From positions 101,539,811 to 101,603,810 of the forward strand of contig CM043947.1 of assembly GCA_014529385.2 (NCBI GenBank): DNA of 64,000 nt. Direction: 5' to 3'. Below the pieces are notes generated by a model that was given only the letters and a program-made list of their open reading frames with translations, was not told where the DNA came from and did not search any database. Source of the stretch: Adiantum capillus-veneris. Its lineage: Eukaryota > Streptophyta > Polypodiopsida > Polypodiales > Pteridaceae. How positions within the stretch are numbered: the first letter of the stretch is position 1; every line of letters starts with the position of its first letter. The position numbers and the translations under genes were made by a program. Below, piece by piece: positions 32,151-45,199 of this stretch.

Positions 32151-33440
32151 TTTCAATCCCCATATCAAACAAGGTTAAGCTGCCTTTGATACTCTAGATT
32201 AGATGACGCAACTTCCTTTATCTTTTCAATAATTGGATTGTTGGGTATAGATATGAGCCTCAAAAAAGGTTTTCGACTGAGTGAATCTACAATCATGTTT
32301 TCTTTTCCGAGACGATAGATAATGTCAAAGTCAAAATCAGCTTGTAAAAGTTCTACCCATCGCCTTTGTTGCATATTTAAGGTTGCTTGGGTAAAAATCC
32401 ACTTTAAGCTCTTATGGTTGGTTATAAGTCAAAACATCCTTCCCAATAAGTAGTGTCTCCACAACTTCAAAGCGTGAATGACTGCCAATAGTTCGAGGTC
32501 ATGGGTGGGATAGTTCTTTTCATGAACCTTAAGCTTACGTGAGGTCTAGTAGCTTTAGGCATGGTCCTATAGTCACATATTGCTGCTTAAGTTGGTTAAA
32601 CCTTTGTTGGTGTAGTGGTCCCCAACTTATCTTCACTCCTTTCTTCAGAAGATCGGTCAAGGGTGAAGCAATCACTGCATAATCATTTATAAAGATTCTA
32701 TACCATCCTGTGATTCTGAAGGATCCTCTAAGCTCACTTGCATTTGATGGCTGAGGCCATTCAAAAATGCCTTGAACTTTAGCAGGGTCCATTGAGATTC
32801 CTTCATGCAAAACAATAAATCCCAAATACTCAATCCTTGGAAACTCAATTCTTGGAGTGAAAAATGAATACTTGCTCATCTTTGCATATAGCTTGTGTTC
32901 TCGAAGAATACCCAACACCTTTCTCAGGTGGTCTTCATATTCTTCTTCATCTTTTGAGTAGATTAGAAAACCATCAAAGAAGACAAGAACAAAGTCATCT
33001 AGGTATGACATGAAAATATCCTGTAGCCGAAGCATTAGTCAGAACAAACAACATTACTATAAACTCAAAATGTCCATATCGAGTGTTGAAAGTTGTCTTT
33101 GGAATATCTGATTCCTTCATTCTAATTTGATAATAACCAGATCTTAGATCTATCTTTGAGAAGACCTTGGAACCATGTAGCCTGTCCAGCAATTCATCGA
33201 TTTGTGGGATAGGATAGTTGTCCTTGATTGTTACTTGGTTTAGTCCTCTGTAATCAATGCAGAGTTGTAAAGTCCCATCTTTCTTCTTCTAAAAGAGTAC
33301 TGGAGCTCCCCAACTTGATTTACTCGATTTAATAAATCCTTGTTCTATAAGTTGACAAAGTTGTTCTTTCAATTCAATGGCTTCTGGTAGAGCCATTTTA
33401 TAAGGTCTCATTCACTCTGGCTCACTTCCTGGAAGAATCT
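32151..33440 (-). pseudogene. RT and RNase H of element D, active site mutated
   Basis: Reads [64 protein letters not shown]-type thumb motifs, and RNase H pieces (QADFDFDIIYRLGKENM, DSLSRKP). The second active-site Asp is Gly (FFDG at about 32960-32972). The other copy of this family, at about 39935-39950, retains FFDDILIYS. Small duplications are also visible (PRIEFPRIEYLGF). Together with the integrase deletion this marks the copy as dead. Confidence 0.85.
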
Positions 33441-34150
33441 TTATCTCATTATCAATCTCGAGAGAGAGGTGAGATCTTCAGGAAAGACATCTAAATATTT
33501 AGGAAGCCAAAAGGGTTTTGTAATGCTTGATTTTGGATCCATCTTGTTCAGCTTGACCACTAGTATTTGTTGTCCATCCCTCATACCTTTGAGTCGATGG
33601 TTGGCTTTAAATAAATGAATGTTTGGAATCCCATTATTTCCCTGTACTTTGACTTGCTTAGCCTGACTATCTCTAAAGATCTTTAAAGCCACACTGGATG
33701 CTAGCATGATTCCTAGATAACCAATCCATCCCAAGAATTCCATCATACATCCCAACTGGTAGGGTTCTAAAGAAAGCTGAAGTTGCATGTCCTCCTAGTT
33801 CAAAGTCAAGGGTTCCCACAGAATATCGTGATACCACGATTTTCCCATTAACCCATTCTATCGTCATGGATTTAGCTTGTCTTTTATTTAGGTTCAACTT
33901 TCACAAGCATTTTGGGGATAGAAAAACAATGAGTACTACCACAATCAATGAGGAGGCTAAAAGGTTTACCTTGATGGGTGGCTGGTGTTTGGATAACAAC
34001 GAATTATCTTTGAGCTCCAGGATTGTCAATAGCTGCATAAATTCTTGTTCAAGGGTAGGCTCTCCTATGACTGCATGTGCATGGACATTCCTACCATGAC
34101 CTCTTTCAAAGTCTCTGGCTACTCTTCCTCGCCCTCTACCTCATCCACCA
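33441..34150 (-). pseudogene. Protease region of element D
   Basis: Minus frames show VNGKIVVSRYSVGTLDFELG, FRTLPVGMYDGILGMDWLSR and FKDL, the typical C-terminal half of gypsy proteases with the DGILGMDWL motif. The active-site DSG region upstream (about 33900-33960) is frameshifted. Confidence 0.7.
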
Positions 34151-35000
34151 GCTCGTCCATTGTTATGTCCAAAAGGGTGGTGTCTTTGATCTTCTTCAAT
34201 TGTTGCTACTGCTCTATTAGTTGTACGTGAATATTGTTCCGATAATGTCCCAACTCTCCACATTCAAATCATTGAACATCCAAGCGTGAAGGATTTTGAG
34301 CAGCAGCAGCATAATCTCTTTGTGGTTGTCCATTATTATTGGGAAGCCTTATTGGACGTCTAGCACCGTTAAAATTTTGATTTTGTTTGACTCTCCTTCT
34401 AATATTTTTCTCCTTCATTAAGGGCTTAGCTCATAGTAAAGCATCTTGCATGGTAGTAGATTTCATGGCTTCTAATCGCAAGCTAATTGGTTCTCTTAAA
34501 CCTTGACAGAAACGGGCTACCTACTGCTCTATTGTCATTGGCGGAGCATAACGCCTAAGCCTTACAAACTTTGAGTAGTACTCTTCCAAGGATAAGCTGT
34601 ATTGTTTCAAGCTAAAGAATTCATTCATCTTCAATGCTTCATGGGCAGGAGATAAGTATCTTTTCTTTACTGCTTGTTTAATCTCCCTCCAACTCTGGGA
34701 GTTCTCCAATACTCCCATGTCATGACAATGTTGTTTCCACCATAATTTCGCTTCACCAGAGAGACAAAACATCCCTAGCATCACTTGGTTTGCAGGTGCA
34801 GTCTTTGTAGCCAAGAAGTATTCATCCATAGCTTCGATCCATACTTCTGCATCCTTCTCGATATCAACACCCTCTCCTTTAAAGGAAGGTGGTTGCATTT
34901 GTTTGAGCATTAACTTCTTCTCTTCAATCTCCGTATAGATAGCATCATTCTGAGGGTTTTCCATTATAGGAGTGATTTGAGGATTCTGTTGAATGTACAC
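34151..35000 (-). pseudogene. Gag of element D
   Basis: The best open part is 159 codons (34521-35000): a helical N-terminus, QPPSFKGEGVDIEKDAEVWI, FCLSGEAKLWWKQH and FFSLKQYSLSLEEYYSKFVR, the standard gag core. After a stop, pieces of the C-terminal part follow (VARFCQGLREPISLRLEAMK, a Gln/Asn/Arg-rich linker). A zinc knuckle has lost its first Cys (FECGELGHYR near 34240-34270). Confidence 0.82.
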
Positions 35001-35477
35001 ATATATTAGCGTTAATATTCATAATAACCCAAAATACTAGGGTATTTTCTAGACTTAGACTTATCCAGTCCACTAAAGGTTTAACCACGTGACTTTACCA
35101 ATCATGACTTATCCAGTGTATTAAAACTTAACCAATTGTGACTTATTCGGTCCATCAAAACCTAGTCAGATGACTTAACCAGTCATGACTTACCTAGCCC
35201 ATCAGAACTCAGTCACATGGCTTAAGCAATCATGACTTTTGTCAATCACATGACTTAACCAGTCATACATTTTTTTTTGAAGAAAAACGACTCAAACTTT
35301 TTATTCCTAAAGACATCAAAATGTAGGTATCTAGAAAAAAAATTGATGAGAAAATACAATAGAAGTTTCAAAAACACCTGTGATACATATCAACTGACAT
35401 GTCGTAATATCTCTATGAGTCGGATAATGGGTATAGAAAACCATACACACTTGGGGTAACTAATAAAGTCTTTTAAC

Positions 35478-35496
35478 CCAAGGCTCTGATCCCAAT
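35478..35496 (-). other. Primer-binding site of element D
   Basis: The minus strand reads LTR end CTTTCA, then ATTGGGATCAGAGCC. TGGGATCAGAGC differs at one base from TGGTATCAGAGC, the site complementary to plant initiator-Met tRNA. Confidence 0.75.
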
Positions 35497-37648
35497 TGAA
35501 AGGTCCCCAAACTCAAGAAGATTGGGGCAACTTGATAGATGGCCTTCCTTTATTCTCCTTTTCCATTGACAACACCCTACCCCATTTCCACAAAGTAGAG
35601 ATACGAGCAACATAAAAGAGGAAGTCCTCTATCCATCATGTTCGTGGTTATAAGGGTCATACACCACAAGTTAGGTCGATAATCAAGGATTCTAATGAAA
35701 GCTTTTTCCTAACATAAAGATGAAATCCCATTGACATATATAGAATCCATAAAAAATGCATTTTTCTTCACGTTCAAGAGGCACGACCGCCATCCATAAA
35801 CCATAAATATGATATGAGACTTAATCTAAACTAACTAGAAATCTTATAAAAAGTACCCGATTAATTGGGTCCATAGCTTTCCGAGGCACATATATTTGGG
35901 ACTTCTCAACTCTTGGCACAATGAGTCTCTAATTTCACTTCTCTTGAGAGGAGAGTTTCTTGACTAATCGAGACCACCCATCCTTGATTGGCAACCTGAG
36001 CTAGCCCCCACTTTCCACCCCACACTCGCACTTTTTAGCTTGTTTTTTATTTACTGCCACACTGTTTTACATATACAAACAATGTTCTTTTCTTAATTCC
36101 AGGCACAAGTTCTTTCATCCAGCCCTTCAAACGTCACCAAAACATTTCTTTCTCAAACATGGTCTAATGAAGATAGTTCTATAATTTCACAAAAATGAAT
36201 CTTTCAATTATTCTTAAGAGTTTGCTTCTACCTGCAGAATTTCTATGTCTAACCAACAAAGCCTTTGCAAAAGATCTACTTAATATTTGCTAACCGCGAA
36301 ATGCTTATACTTTCCAAGTCGCTCACCGCAAGGGAACATCTCGTAACCGCAAGGCATCTTGCTCATCGCAAGGCATCTTACTAACTGCAAGAGACAAAAA
36401 GAGAGTTGACAACCTCAACTTATTTTCCTCTAATCACGGAATCACCTTGCTAACCACGAGTTCCATCTAGAAACAAGATATTCTTTCAGCAATTGTTTTC
36501 TTTAAGTGATTTCTCAAACATGATTAACTAACTTCTAATATCAAACGGAGACAGTTTATCAAACAGTAACCATAAATCAAACAATTCTTTCTGTATTTTA
36601 TGAAATCATATGCTTATTTCTTGTGATATAATCACGTTTCTTGAATAGTATAAGAGAATTCCTAGGCTTGACTTACCAATCATCATGTATAACAATGTAG
36701 AATTATAAATTTCCTTATCGGATTACCAACACGTTCGACTACCTCTCGTGGTTGAGGTTGGATGGCTTCGACTTCCTCCGCAATCGATTCCTCCGCTTAA
36801 GCAACATTTGAGTAGTTGATGCCTTCCTTTGCACGTTTCTTAAAGGTGCAGTGATATGAGCGTCCTTCGAGCTTCGAGTCACTCGCTTTAGGGCCATCGT
36901 ATCGCAAAAGAGAAGGAAAAAAGTTGAGAAAGAGAACTCAAGAAATTGAGGGGCAGCACGATGATGGTAGAGAAAGAGTTGGAGATGGAGATGGTTTGAG
37001 GGTTAGAGCTTGAGAGAGAGAGAGGTTGAAAGAGAGAAGGAAACTCCGACGTCAAGTCAAGAGAGCTTCCGCTTTCTGAGAGTGTGTGTCTTTTCAAAGT
37101 AAACGGAGAGGAGTATTTATATAGGCTCTCAAGGCCAACATCACAAGCTAAGAATAGAAAAAAGCAAAGAGAGATAAGTTTGCACATGTGCGCGGCTATT
37201 CAAAGTTTTTTTTTTCTACGGACACGGATTTCAATGCGCAATTTTGAGTCACTTACTTTAGAAATACCTTGGCTACCAAGAAAAGAAGCTCTAAACTAAA
37301 TTGCTCCTCTCTCTTTTTAAAAAATACTCTTTCTTTCCTAAAAGTACTCCTCCTACTCCTTCTCTTCTAAAATTACTCCTCCTTTCCTAAAATTACTCTC
37401 TCTTTCCTAAAATTGCTCCTTCTTTTTCAAGGATCAACTCTTATCTTTAGATAGAATCTTGAGGCTTAGGTTTTCCCTATCAACCTATTGTTTTCCAGTG
37501 AATAAGGGTCATAATTATTAATAGTTCTAGAGTCCAATTTTCGATCCAATTGTTCCATTACGATGCTCTTTGATTTAATAAAATATGAACCTCAAATAGT
37601 TTCAAAGTAAATGAAATACTTTTATTAAAAAATATTGGGTACATTACA
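35497..37648 (-). repeat. LTR 2 of element D (2.15 kb), shared between two internal regions
   Basis: Bounded by TG (35497) and CA (37648) on plus. To its left is the primer site and gag of one internal region. To its right is the purine tract and integrase of a second internal region. It therefore acts as 5' LTR for one copy and 3' LTR for the next. Confidence 0.88.
37114..37125 (-). promoter_or_regulatory. TATA box of element D LTR 2
   Basis: The minus strand reads CCTATATAAATA, equivalent to the box at 30583-30592. Confidence 0.6.
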
Positions 37649-39983
37649 ATCTCCCCAACTTAGGGATTCGAGATGTCCTCATCTCGAGAAAAAGTGAGGA
37701 TAGTCCTTCTTTAGGGGTGGCTTCATCTTCCCATGTTGCATTTCTTTAGGATAGTCTTACCATTGAACAAGATGTTCTCAAAGAGCTCTATCTTGAAGAA
37801 TCTTCTCTTGAGACTCCAAAATTCTAGAAGGTTGGATCTCCAAGATATTTTGAGTAGGCATGACAATTTGTTTTTTGTTGAGGAGACGATCATCCCTGGG
37901 AATATAGGGTTTTAATAAGCTTACATGAAATACATCGTGGACTTTGATGTGAGCTGGCAACTTCAACTTGTAAGCTTAGGTTCCTATACACTTGATCACT
38001 CCGTAAGGGCCACAATAATGTGGATTAAGCTCCTTGTACTTTCCAAGTGATAAGGTACTTCTCTTTGGGTGAATCCGAAGAAAAACCTTGTCACCTTCTT
38101 TGAATCTTCTTTCAGATCTCTTACTATCCGCATACTGCTTTTGACGATCTTGAGCTACTTGAATATCCTTTTGAATGGCTTTTGTTTGATTTTCCATTTA
38201 TTATAACATCTTTTTAGATGCTTCGACTCTGATGGTAGGGTCAGAAAAGGTTAGTGGAGAGACACATTCTTGACCATACAAGGCACAAAATGGGGTCATA
38301 CCAATGCTTTGATGATGAGAAGCATTGTAAGCGTACTCCACTAGAGGTAAAAATTAAATCCATCGTTTAGGCTCTCTACTGCAATAAGTTCTAAGAATAT
38401 CTTTGATGACTTGATTCACTCGCTCTGTTTGACCATCTGATCGAGGATGGTATGTAGTACTAAAGTTTTATTCTGTCCCAATTGCCTTGAAGAGTAAGGT
38501 CCAAAAGTTTGAAGTGAACTTCACATCTCGATCGCTTACAATCCGTTTGGGCAATCCATGTAATCTAAAAATCTCTTTAACAAATAATCGTGCAATGTCA
38601 GAGGCAGTAAAGGTTTTGTTGATCGGTATGAGATGTGCAACCTTCGTGAGTAGGTCAACAACTACCATAAGTGAATTATATCCTCCTTGTACCGTAGGTA
38701 ATATGATGACGAGGTCCATACTTATACACTCCCACTTCATTTGGGGAGTGTCCATAGGTTGAAATTTACCAGGACGTTTAACTCTCTCAGCTTTAATCCT
38801 TTGGTATATCAAGCATTGACGAACATAGCGTAGAACATTTGCCTTTTGCCCTGTCCAATAGAAACTTTTTTGTATGGCATTGAGAGTCTTTGCATATCCT
38901 AGGTGTTCTGAAGTAGGGCTATTATGGGCCTCAAATAAGATAGCCTTCTTTAAGCTAGGGTCCTTTGGTACACATAACCTATCTCTATAATAGAGACAAG
39001 GTCCATCATGTGAGAAGTGTAACATTGAAGGTATATTCTTTGAATCCCCAGATTGAACAAGGTTAAGCTGCCTTTGATACTTTAGATCAGATGATGCAAC
39101 TTCCTTTATCTTTTCAATGATTGGATTGATGGATATAGATATGAGACTCAAAAAGGGTTTTCGGCTGAGTGAATCTGCAACCATGTTTTCTTTTCCGAGA
39201 CGATAGATAATGTCAAAGTCAAATTTTTATAGAAATTCTACCCATTGCCTTTCTTGCATATTCAAGGTTGCTTGGGTAAAAATCCACTTTAAGCTTTTAT
39301 GGTCGGTTATAAGTCACAACTTCCTTTCCAATAAGTAGTATCTCCACAGCTTCAAAGAGTGAATGACTTCCAATAGTTCGAGGTCTTGGGTGGGATAGTT
39401 CTTTTCATGAACCTTAGGCTTACGTGAGGTGAAAGCTATTGGTCCTCCTTCTTGAACTAATACTCCTCCAACTGCTATTCTACTAGCATTAGTGACAACT
39501 TCAAAGGCTTGATTGAAATCTGGTAGCTTTAGGCACGGTCCTGTAGTCACATGCTGCTTAAGTTGGTCAAACCTTTCTTGGTGTAGTGGTCCCCAACTTA
39601 TCTTCAATCCTTTCTTCAGAAGATCGGTCAAGGGTGAAGCAATCACTGCATACTCATTTATAAATATTCTATACCATCCTGTGATTCCCAAGAATCCTCT
39701 AAGCTCACTTGCATTTGATTGGTTGAGGCCATTCAACAATGTCTTGAACTTTAGTAGGGCCCATTGAGATTCCTTCATGCGGAACAATTAAATCCCAAAT
39801 ACTCAATCCTTGGAGTGAAAAATGAACACTTACTGATCTTTGCATATAGCTTGTGTTCTCAAAGAATACCCAACACCTTTCTCAAGTGTTCTTCACGTTC
39901 TTCTTCATCTTTTGAGTAGATTAAAATATCATCAAAGAAGACAAGAGCAAAGTCATCAGGGTATGTCTAGAAAATATCCTGTA
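37649..39983 (-). pseudogene. Second, truncated internal region of element D: integrase, RNase H, part of RT
   Basis: Carries a better-preserved integrase than the first copy. A 238-codon open frame (38468-39184) covers the RNase H end, a partly lost zinc finger, the core Asp in ECISMDLVIILP and a second Asp in IVSDRDVKFTSNFW. The C-terminal part (37976-38197, 37778-37966) and RNase H (39314-39787) follow the family pattern. RT stops inside the fingers-palm region at 39983, just after an intact FFDDILIYS (about 39935-39950). There it joins gag of element C-minus. Protease, gag and the 5' LTR of this copy are missing. Confidence 0.85.
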
Positions 39984-41117
39984 GTCCTTCTCCTTGGACA
40001 GATTGTTGTTGTTGTTGGAATTGCCTTGGGAAGAATTTTGGGCATTGGTTTACCCCTTTGCATCACTTTTGTCTTTTCTTTCCATGGGCTTGACATTCCT
40101 TCTAGACCCTTGTTGGAAATTGATGCGCAAAGCAACCACAGTGTGGTGGATTACTTTGGTGATAGAACCAGGCCATTGGGAGTTGAAGCACTCGACCATT
40201 TCTTCAAGTAATCCTGCACATGATTTTTGCTTTTTCTCGACGAAGTCTATTTTTTGAAAGGTAGTAGCTTTGATATGTAAATTCCAAAACTTGTCCACAT
40301 ATTTGTGGATAGACTCATGGAAGAGAATCTTCAAACTCTGCCATTCAGTAAGCACTTTGTCCTTTGCATCGCTTGCAAGGAATTGCTTCATGATGGAAAC
40401 TCATAGAGTTTTCCATGTCTTTGGGGATTCACCATTACCATGAAGGCTAGCCCACCATTGACGAGCAAATTTCTGGAAGTGCATAGCTACATGGCATAGC
40501 TTGGAGGACTCCGTGAAGCCCTCGTCTCCAAAGGCTACATCAAACTACTGGATGAAGACCAATACTTTGTTGGTGGCACCAAAGGTGCCATCATAGGTGA
40601 GAAAAGAGATACTCTTTCCTCCCTCTTTGAACTTCTTGAGCTTTTGGGACCTTCGCCATGCAGGGTAAGATTTGCGATGTCCTCCCCTCTTGTATTCTCT
40701 AGGAGAATAGATATTACTTTCGTCGAAAGAGGAGGAAGGTGAAGAAGAGGGTGACCTCTTTCTTGCCCTTTTCTTCCTTTGTTTCCTCTCTTCCCTTTTG
40801 GAGTGACAAGGAGAAGGACTCTGGGTTGACCGTTTCCCCTTGGGAGGAGTTGGCGATCGTCTAGACCACCGTCTTCATGGAGCCACATCTTGAAAGGAGC
40901 TTAGGGATTCACTTCTTTCTCGTTCTTAGAATTCCTTCTAAATCCCATAAGCACGAAGTTGTTGAGTAACTTTGGCTTACAAAGCAGGGTTGCCCATAAC
41001 TTTTTGCAAACTAGTAACAAGGTAATTAGCAAACATGGGAGAATCATCATTAGCACCTTCATGTGCGAAATCAAAGTTATCAATGTTCATTCTACTCTCT
41101 TGATTATTGTCAACCAT
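39984..41117 (-). pseudogene. Gag of C-minus
   Basis: Begins at an ATG at 41115-41117 and aligns with gag of C-plus (52616-53815): NNQESRM, FDFAHEGANDD, a Ser/Arg/Lys-rich middle (TPPKGKRST, REERKQRKKRARK), LTYDGTFGATNKV, FWNLHIKATTFQKIDFVEKK and HHTVVALRINFQQGSRRNVK. Stops and frameshifts are frequent. It ends at 39983 in the Asn/Gln-rich linker before the zinc knuckle. The knuckle, protease and first half of RT are absent here and at the other side (29020). Confidence 0.82.
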
Positions 41118-41640
41118 GCTAATTAAACTTATATATAGATTACTTTGTGCTTTGGTACCCTCAAAAACCTTAGTCGCTACTCTTCTTTACTTTTGAAAAT
41201 TAGTCCTCAAGTAGCCACACCCGTGGTTTAGACACTATTGATTGCAAAGACTAGTGGAGAGGGTCTAACATTGCTCGATTGATGCAACAACAACCTTTTT
41301 CCTATAGAGCAGCTATAAGATCTCTGTTATCAATCTCATGGTCAAGAGAGAAGAGGTCAAATCTTAGATATTGATATCACTCTAATCTCAACACGAACTC
41401 AATAGAGGAGGCGGATATCAAATGAAACACTACCAATGGAGTCTATCCCATCAACCATTAATGCTACTTTTCAAGAAGTTAGGATGGAACAGATATGGAT
41501 GCATTCTTTGACATGGACCCCATCATTAAAGCCAAGGCATAGAAAGCGCCAACATCCAAGGAAACACTACCTCTCAACCTCAATCATCTCCTCCACAACG
41601 ACGGCATGAGAATAACAAAGAGGAAGGAGAGATGATGAAA
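41118..41640 (-). other. 5' leader of C-minus, then unassigned sequence
   Basis: The first about 150 bp resemble the leader upstream of gag in C-plus. A degenerate primer-site-like TGATATCAATATC is seen on the minus strand near 41370-41385, but no LTR match could be found to its right. Confidence 0.4.
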
Positions 41641-44330
41641 AGGCTTGCCCACATGCCGCAATATAGCGGTGCCAAAAATTTTGTTCTTTGTACATCTTTG
41701 GTAATGCTTAATCTACAATATATTTATGGATGGTCCGAAAGGAGTGTTACAGGGATTTTTAGGTAAATATATATGTCATACTAATTTACGTGAAAAGCCA
41801 AAGTGCTTGTTTAAATTTTTTAAATGGTTTTGATAGATTGCTCAACAAGCAAATTTTGCCCAAAGGCAATCACATGCGCCCTACCCGACCTTTTGCCAAA
41901 CAGTTGCTTACGAACTTGGGGATGGATTATAATGAAATCCATGCATGTCCAATGATTGTGTACTCTTTTGAAATGAGTAAAGTATTTGGAACAATGTCCC
42001 AAATGCGCATCAAATAGGTATAAAGAGGACACACAAGGAAAATTTGTCCCTACAAAGATTCTATAATACTTTCCAATCATTCTAAGGATAAAGAGTATGT
42101 CCAGGTGCAATTCTATAGCAACTTTGATGGCATGGCATCAAAACACTAGATCCACAGATGATGTGATGCGGGTGCATGTTGAGTCTCTTGCATGGAATCA
42201 CATAGAGGAACGATGGATTTCATTTAAAGAAGAACCTCGTTGTGTCCGTTTTCATTTGGCAATGGACGGATTAAACCCAACCCATTTGGAATTTGGAGTT
42301 CCTCATGGTGCACATGGCCTATTTGCTTGGTGAACTATAATCTTCCACCATGGTTGGCTATCAAGAAGGCCCATCTACTATTGTCGCTAATTGTTCCGGT
42401 CGATCGATGATATACCCATGTGCAAGGCATTCTCGTGTGGACCATGCATGATTGGCTAGGCTCTAGTGAGTGTTCATGTAAGTACTTTGAAACCCATATC
42501 TATTTGCATTCTATAGGTGGTGCTAGTTCAATGCTTGATCTTTTTTTGTTCTTTCTTTCTTGTTTAAAGTTTTAAGCTACTCAATCAACCATGCATGTCC
42601 ACCATGTGGTCCTCGACTTGGCTTCTATTGCTCTAATTATTTGGGAAGGACACTGTACAAGAAGCATGGATGATTTTTGCCTGAAGGTCATGAGCTATGT
42701 GAACTAAATATATGCAAACACAACATGCACCCATTGAAGGCGAGTGACTTCAAGAACATGTGGCAAGAATCACGAGAGTTTATGCCACCTAATATGAAAA
42801 GACTCTCTATTTTTCATGACCTTCCATATTGGAGTGGCTTGCTTATCAATCATTTACTCGACTCAATATATATTTTTTAAAATGGGGGGGGGGGGGGGGG
42901 GGGGGAGATCCTATGAAAGACCATCACTAGAAAAAGGGATAGGAAGTGCAAACAGACTACTTGCAAGACGAGGGATGAATGCCAAAGATTTGGCATGACT
43001 TAGACCCAATGGAAATTATGCTATCCCAAAATCTCCATGGTTTTTGAGAAACATTGAGAAACAACAAGTAAAGAAAATCATATCTACATTCAAAACTCCT
43101 ATTGGGAGCATGCCATGCTTGAAAATAGATTTTACTAAAGATGACAAACTAAGTGGTCTTAAGTCTCATGATTGACACATATTTCACAGCTTATCTTACC
43201 AGTTGTCATCAAAGATTGCCTGACAGATGACATAAGAAACTCAATTTACAAGATTAGTGAGTAAGTGTGTTGGATCGCATCAATAGAGATCAAGAGAGAC
43301 AACATAAATGCAGCTCACTTAAATGCTATAGAGGCAATGTGTATGGTGGAGAAGTATTTTTCAACCAACATTCTTACTACCCAATTGCATTTACTTGTGC
43401 ATATGGTTGATGAATTTGCAAAGCTTGAACGGTCCATTAAAGATGGATGTTCTTCTTGGAGAGATTTGTAAAGTCGTTAAAAGGGTTCGTTCATCAAAGG
43501 GCTCACCTTGAGGGTAGCATAGCCGAAGGATGGCTTGTGCAAGAGTCTCTTGTCTTTATCAGTGAGTTCTTGGGTTCAATTGACCCAGGAATACCCCGAT
43601 TGTGGACTTTTGAGACAAACACCAAGGTAACTATGGAGGAGCCACAGGGACAGGGCATCATGAGGAAGATGGATATTAAAATGCGTGAAAGTTTATGAGG
43701 TTTTTTCTTCTCAACTCAGAAGTCATGCAAAAGTGGATTGAGAAATATGAAGTGGAAAAGCAACAACGTTTCGTTGATTGGATGTGATTCAAGCGCAATC
43801 GTATCACTAGAAATATTCCCTTTCTAGATCACCTTCAAAACATGTCAGCCTTTCCTACTGGACGTTGGCTAAATGCAACAATCTCGAACACAAAGAGAGA
43901 TGGAGTATTGATCATTGAAGAGGAAGAGGAGATGTCGAGGGGATGCAATTGGTATGTATGTATTGTACGTACTTGTTTACTGACCACATGAAAATATATG
44001 TAATGGGAGTCTGAGATTGTTTTAGGTGCCACTAGTATGAGAAATATGGAGCTTTGTGGTCACATGGGTGACACTTCAAAGTGCAACTAATAGAAAAATG
44101 AAGGGCCACCTTCGATAGTGATGTCATGGAAAGCTTTGTTTAAGAAAGTCGGAGTAGTGCCAGGGATGAAAATACATAAACTTGGACAACTTGAATACTT
44201 TGGCTATATCCAAGACATCATGAAACTTAGCTTCAGAAAGTTTAATATTTTCATTTTTGATGTGAAGTGGTTCAAGTTATTACTAGTGGTCACAACACAA
44301 TTGTGCGCAAAGATAGGAGTGGACTGATTT
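41640..44330 (+). pseudogene. CACTA (En/Spm) transposase, heavily decayed
   Basis: Plus-strand frames in order match the TNP2-type transposase: NLQYIYGWSERSVTGIF, LTNLGMDYNEIHACPM, then VPTKIL and FPIILRIK blocks, and WNHIEERWISFKEEPRCVRF. HLAMDGLNP follows, with the Asp that heads the catalytic core. Then come LVNYNLPPWLAIKKAHLLLSL, ACPPCG, and ESREFMPPNMKRLSIFHDLPYW. A DUF4218-like block follows (43325-43560, MVEKYFSTNILTTQLHLLVH), and a DUF4216-like block at 44120-44330 (FGYIQDIMKLSFRKFNIFIF). Dozens of stops and shifts and a 22-base G run at 42884 interrupt it. No convincing CACTA ends were found. Confidence 0.8.
42884..42905. repeat. Homopolymer G, 22 bases, inside the transposase relic
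   Basis: Uninterrupted G run that replaces part of the transposase coding sequence just after the FHDLPYW block. Confidence 0.9.
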
Positions 44331-45110
44331 GAGTCAACTCTTTTTTATTTATGGATTTTAGTTATTGTCCAATAGTGAATTCCTGGAGATTTGTGGTTTA
44401 TTTGTGCTGCTTGAGATGTTTATTTGTGGTTAAGCGAACTAACGCATTGTATATATTTTTTCAAATGAGTTTTCAACTTAGTATTTTGCAGCCATGGTAG
44501 ATGACGAGAAGCCATACTCTCCGAGTGTTTGTTTTTCGGTTACTCCAGGCGTATTTTCTTCTCACAGATTTTCCAAGAATAGTGTGTGTAAGCACAACAG
44601 TTTTGGATAGTAGATCCTTTTAGATCATCTATAGCTGCTTCTACCCCTCAGACTAGCGTTCCAATCACACCGACTAGTGGTGTCACATCTCTGACCAACA
44701 TCCCAGTTACACTGACTTGTCGATCTACATCAAAGCTTGTGCTTTCTTATTCCTCTTCGATAAGACAAATATCTCTTCGTTCAAGTGAGGGTGATGGATG
44801 TTGTGGTATTGGCGCTACCAATGCGTCTACACCTCCAAGACAGTGTCCACCTCTCTCTTTAGTAGATAGTACACTAATGGGTACACCACGTACACTGGGG
44901 GGATCACATGAGTTTGATCCTAGCAAGGTGTACAAGACCATGGATGGGGAACCAGTCATGGATAGGGCCAAAAATGCCATGCGTTAAAGGGTTTGCCGGC
45001 TTTTTATAGAGCACTTCACAACAAATCTAAACTTGCACACACCCACTTGCAGAAAACACTTCTTAACACACACCCATCAATGCAATCATCTCTTAGCTCT
45101 CAATAGCACA
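44331..45110. other. Unassigned region downstream of the transposase
   Basis: One plus-strand frame of 82 codons (44739-44987) is Ser/Thr-rich (RSSEGDGCCGIGATNASTPP, SHEFDPSKVYKTMDGEPVMD). It could be the tail of a transposon-borne protein but has no motif I recognise. Confidence 0.35.
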
Positions 45111-45114
45111 CAAC

Positions 45115-45115
<1 letters not shown>

Positions 45116-45198
<83 letters not shown>
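45116..45198. repeat. (CT)n microsatellite, about 41 units
   Basis: Uninterrupted CT repeat, followed by a C run and a short CA repeat. Confidence 0.96.

Positions 45199-45199
<1 letters not shown>

Noticed and set aside
41425-41440. CACTACCAATGG as a possible CACTA terminus
   Set aside because: No matching inverted end or 3 bp target duplication could be found on the other side of the transposase relic.
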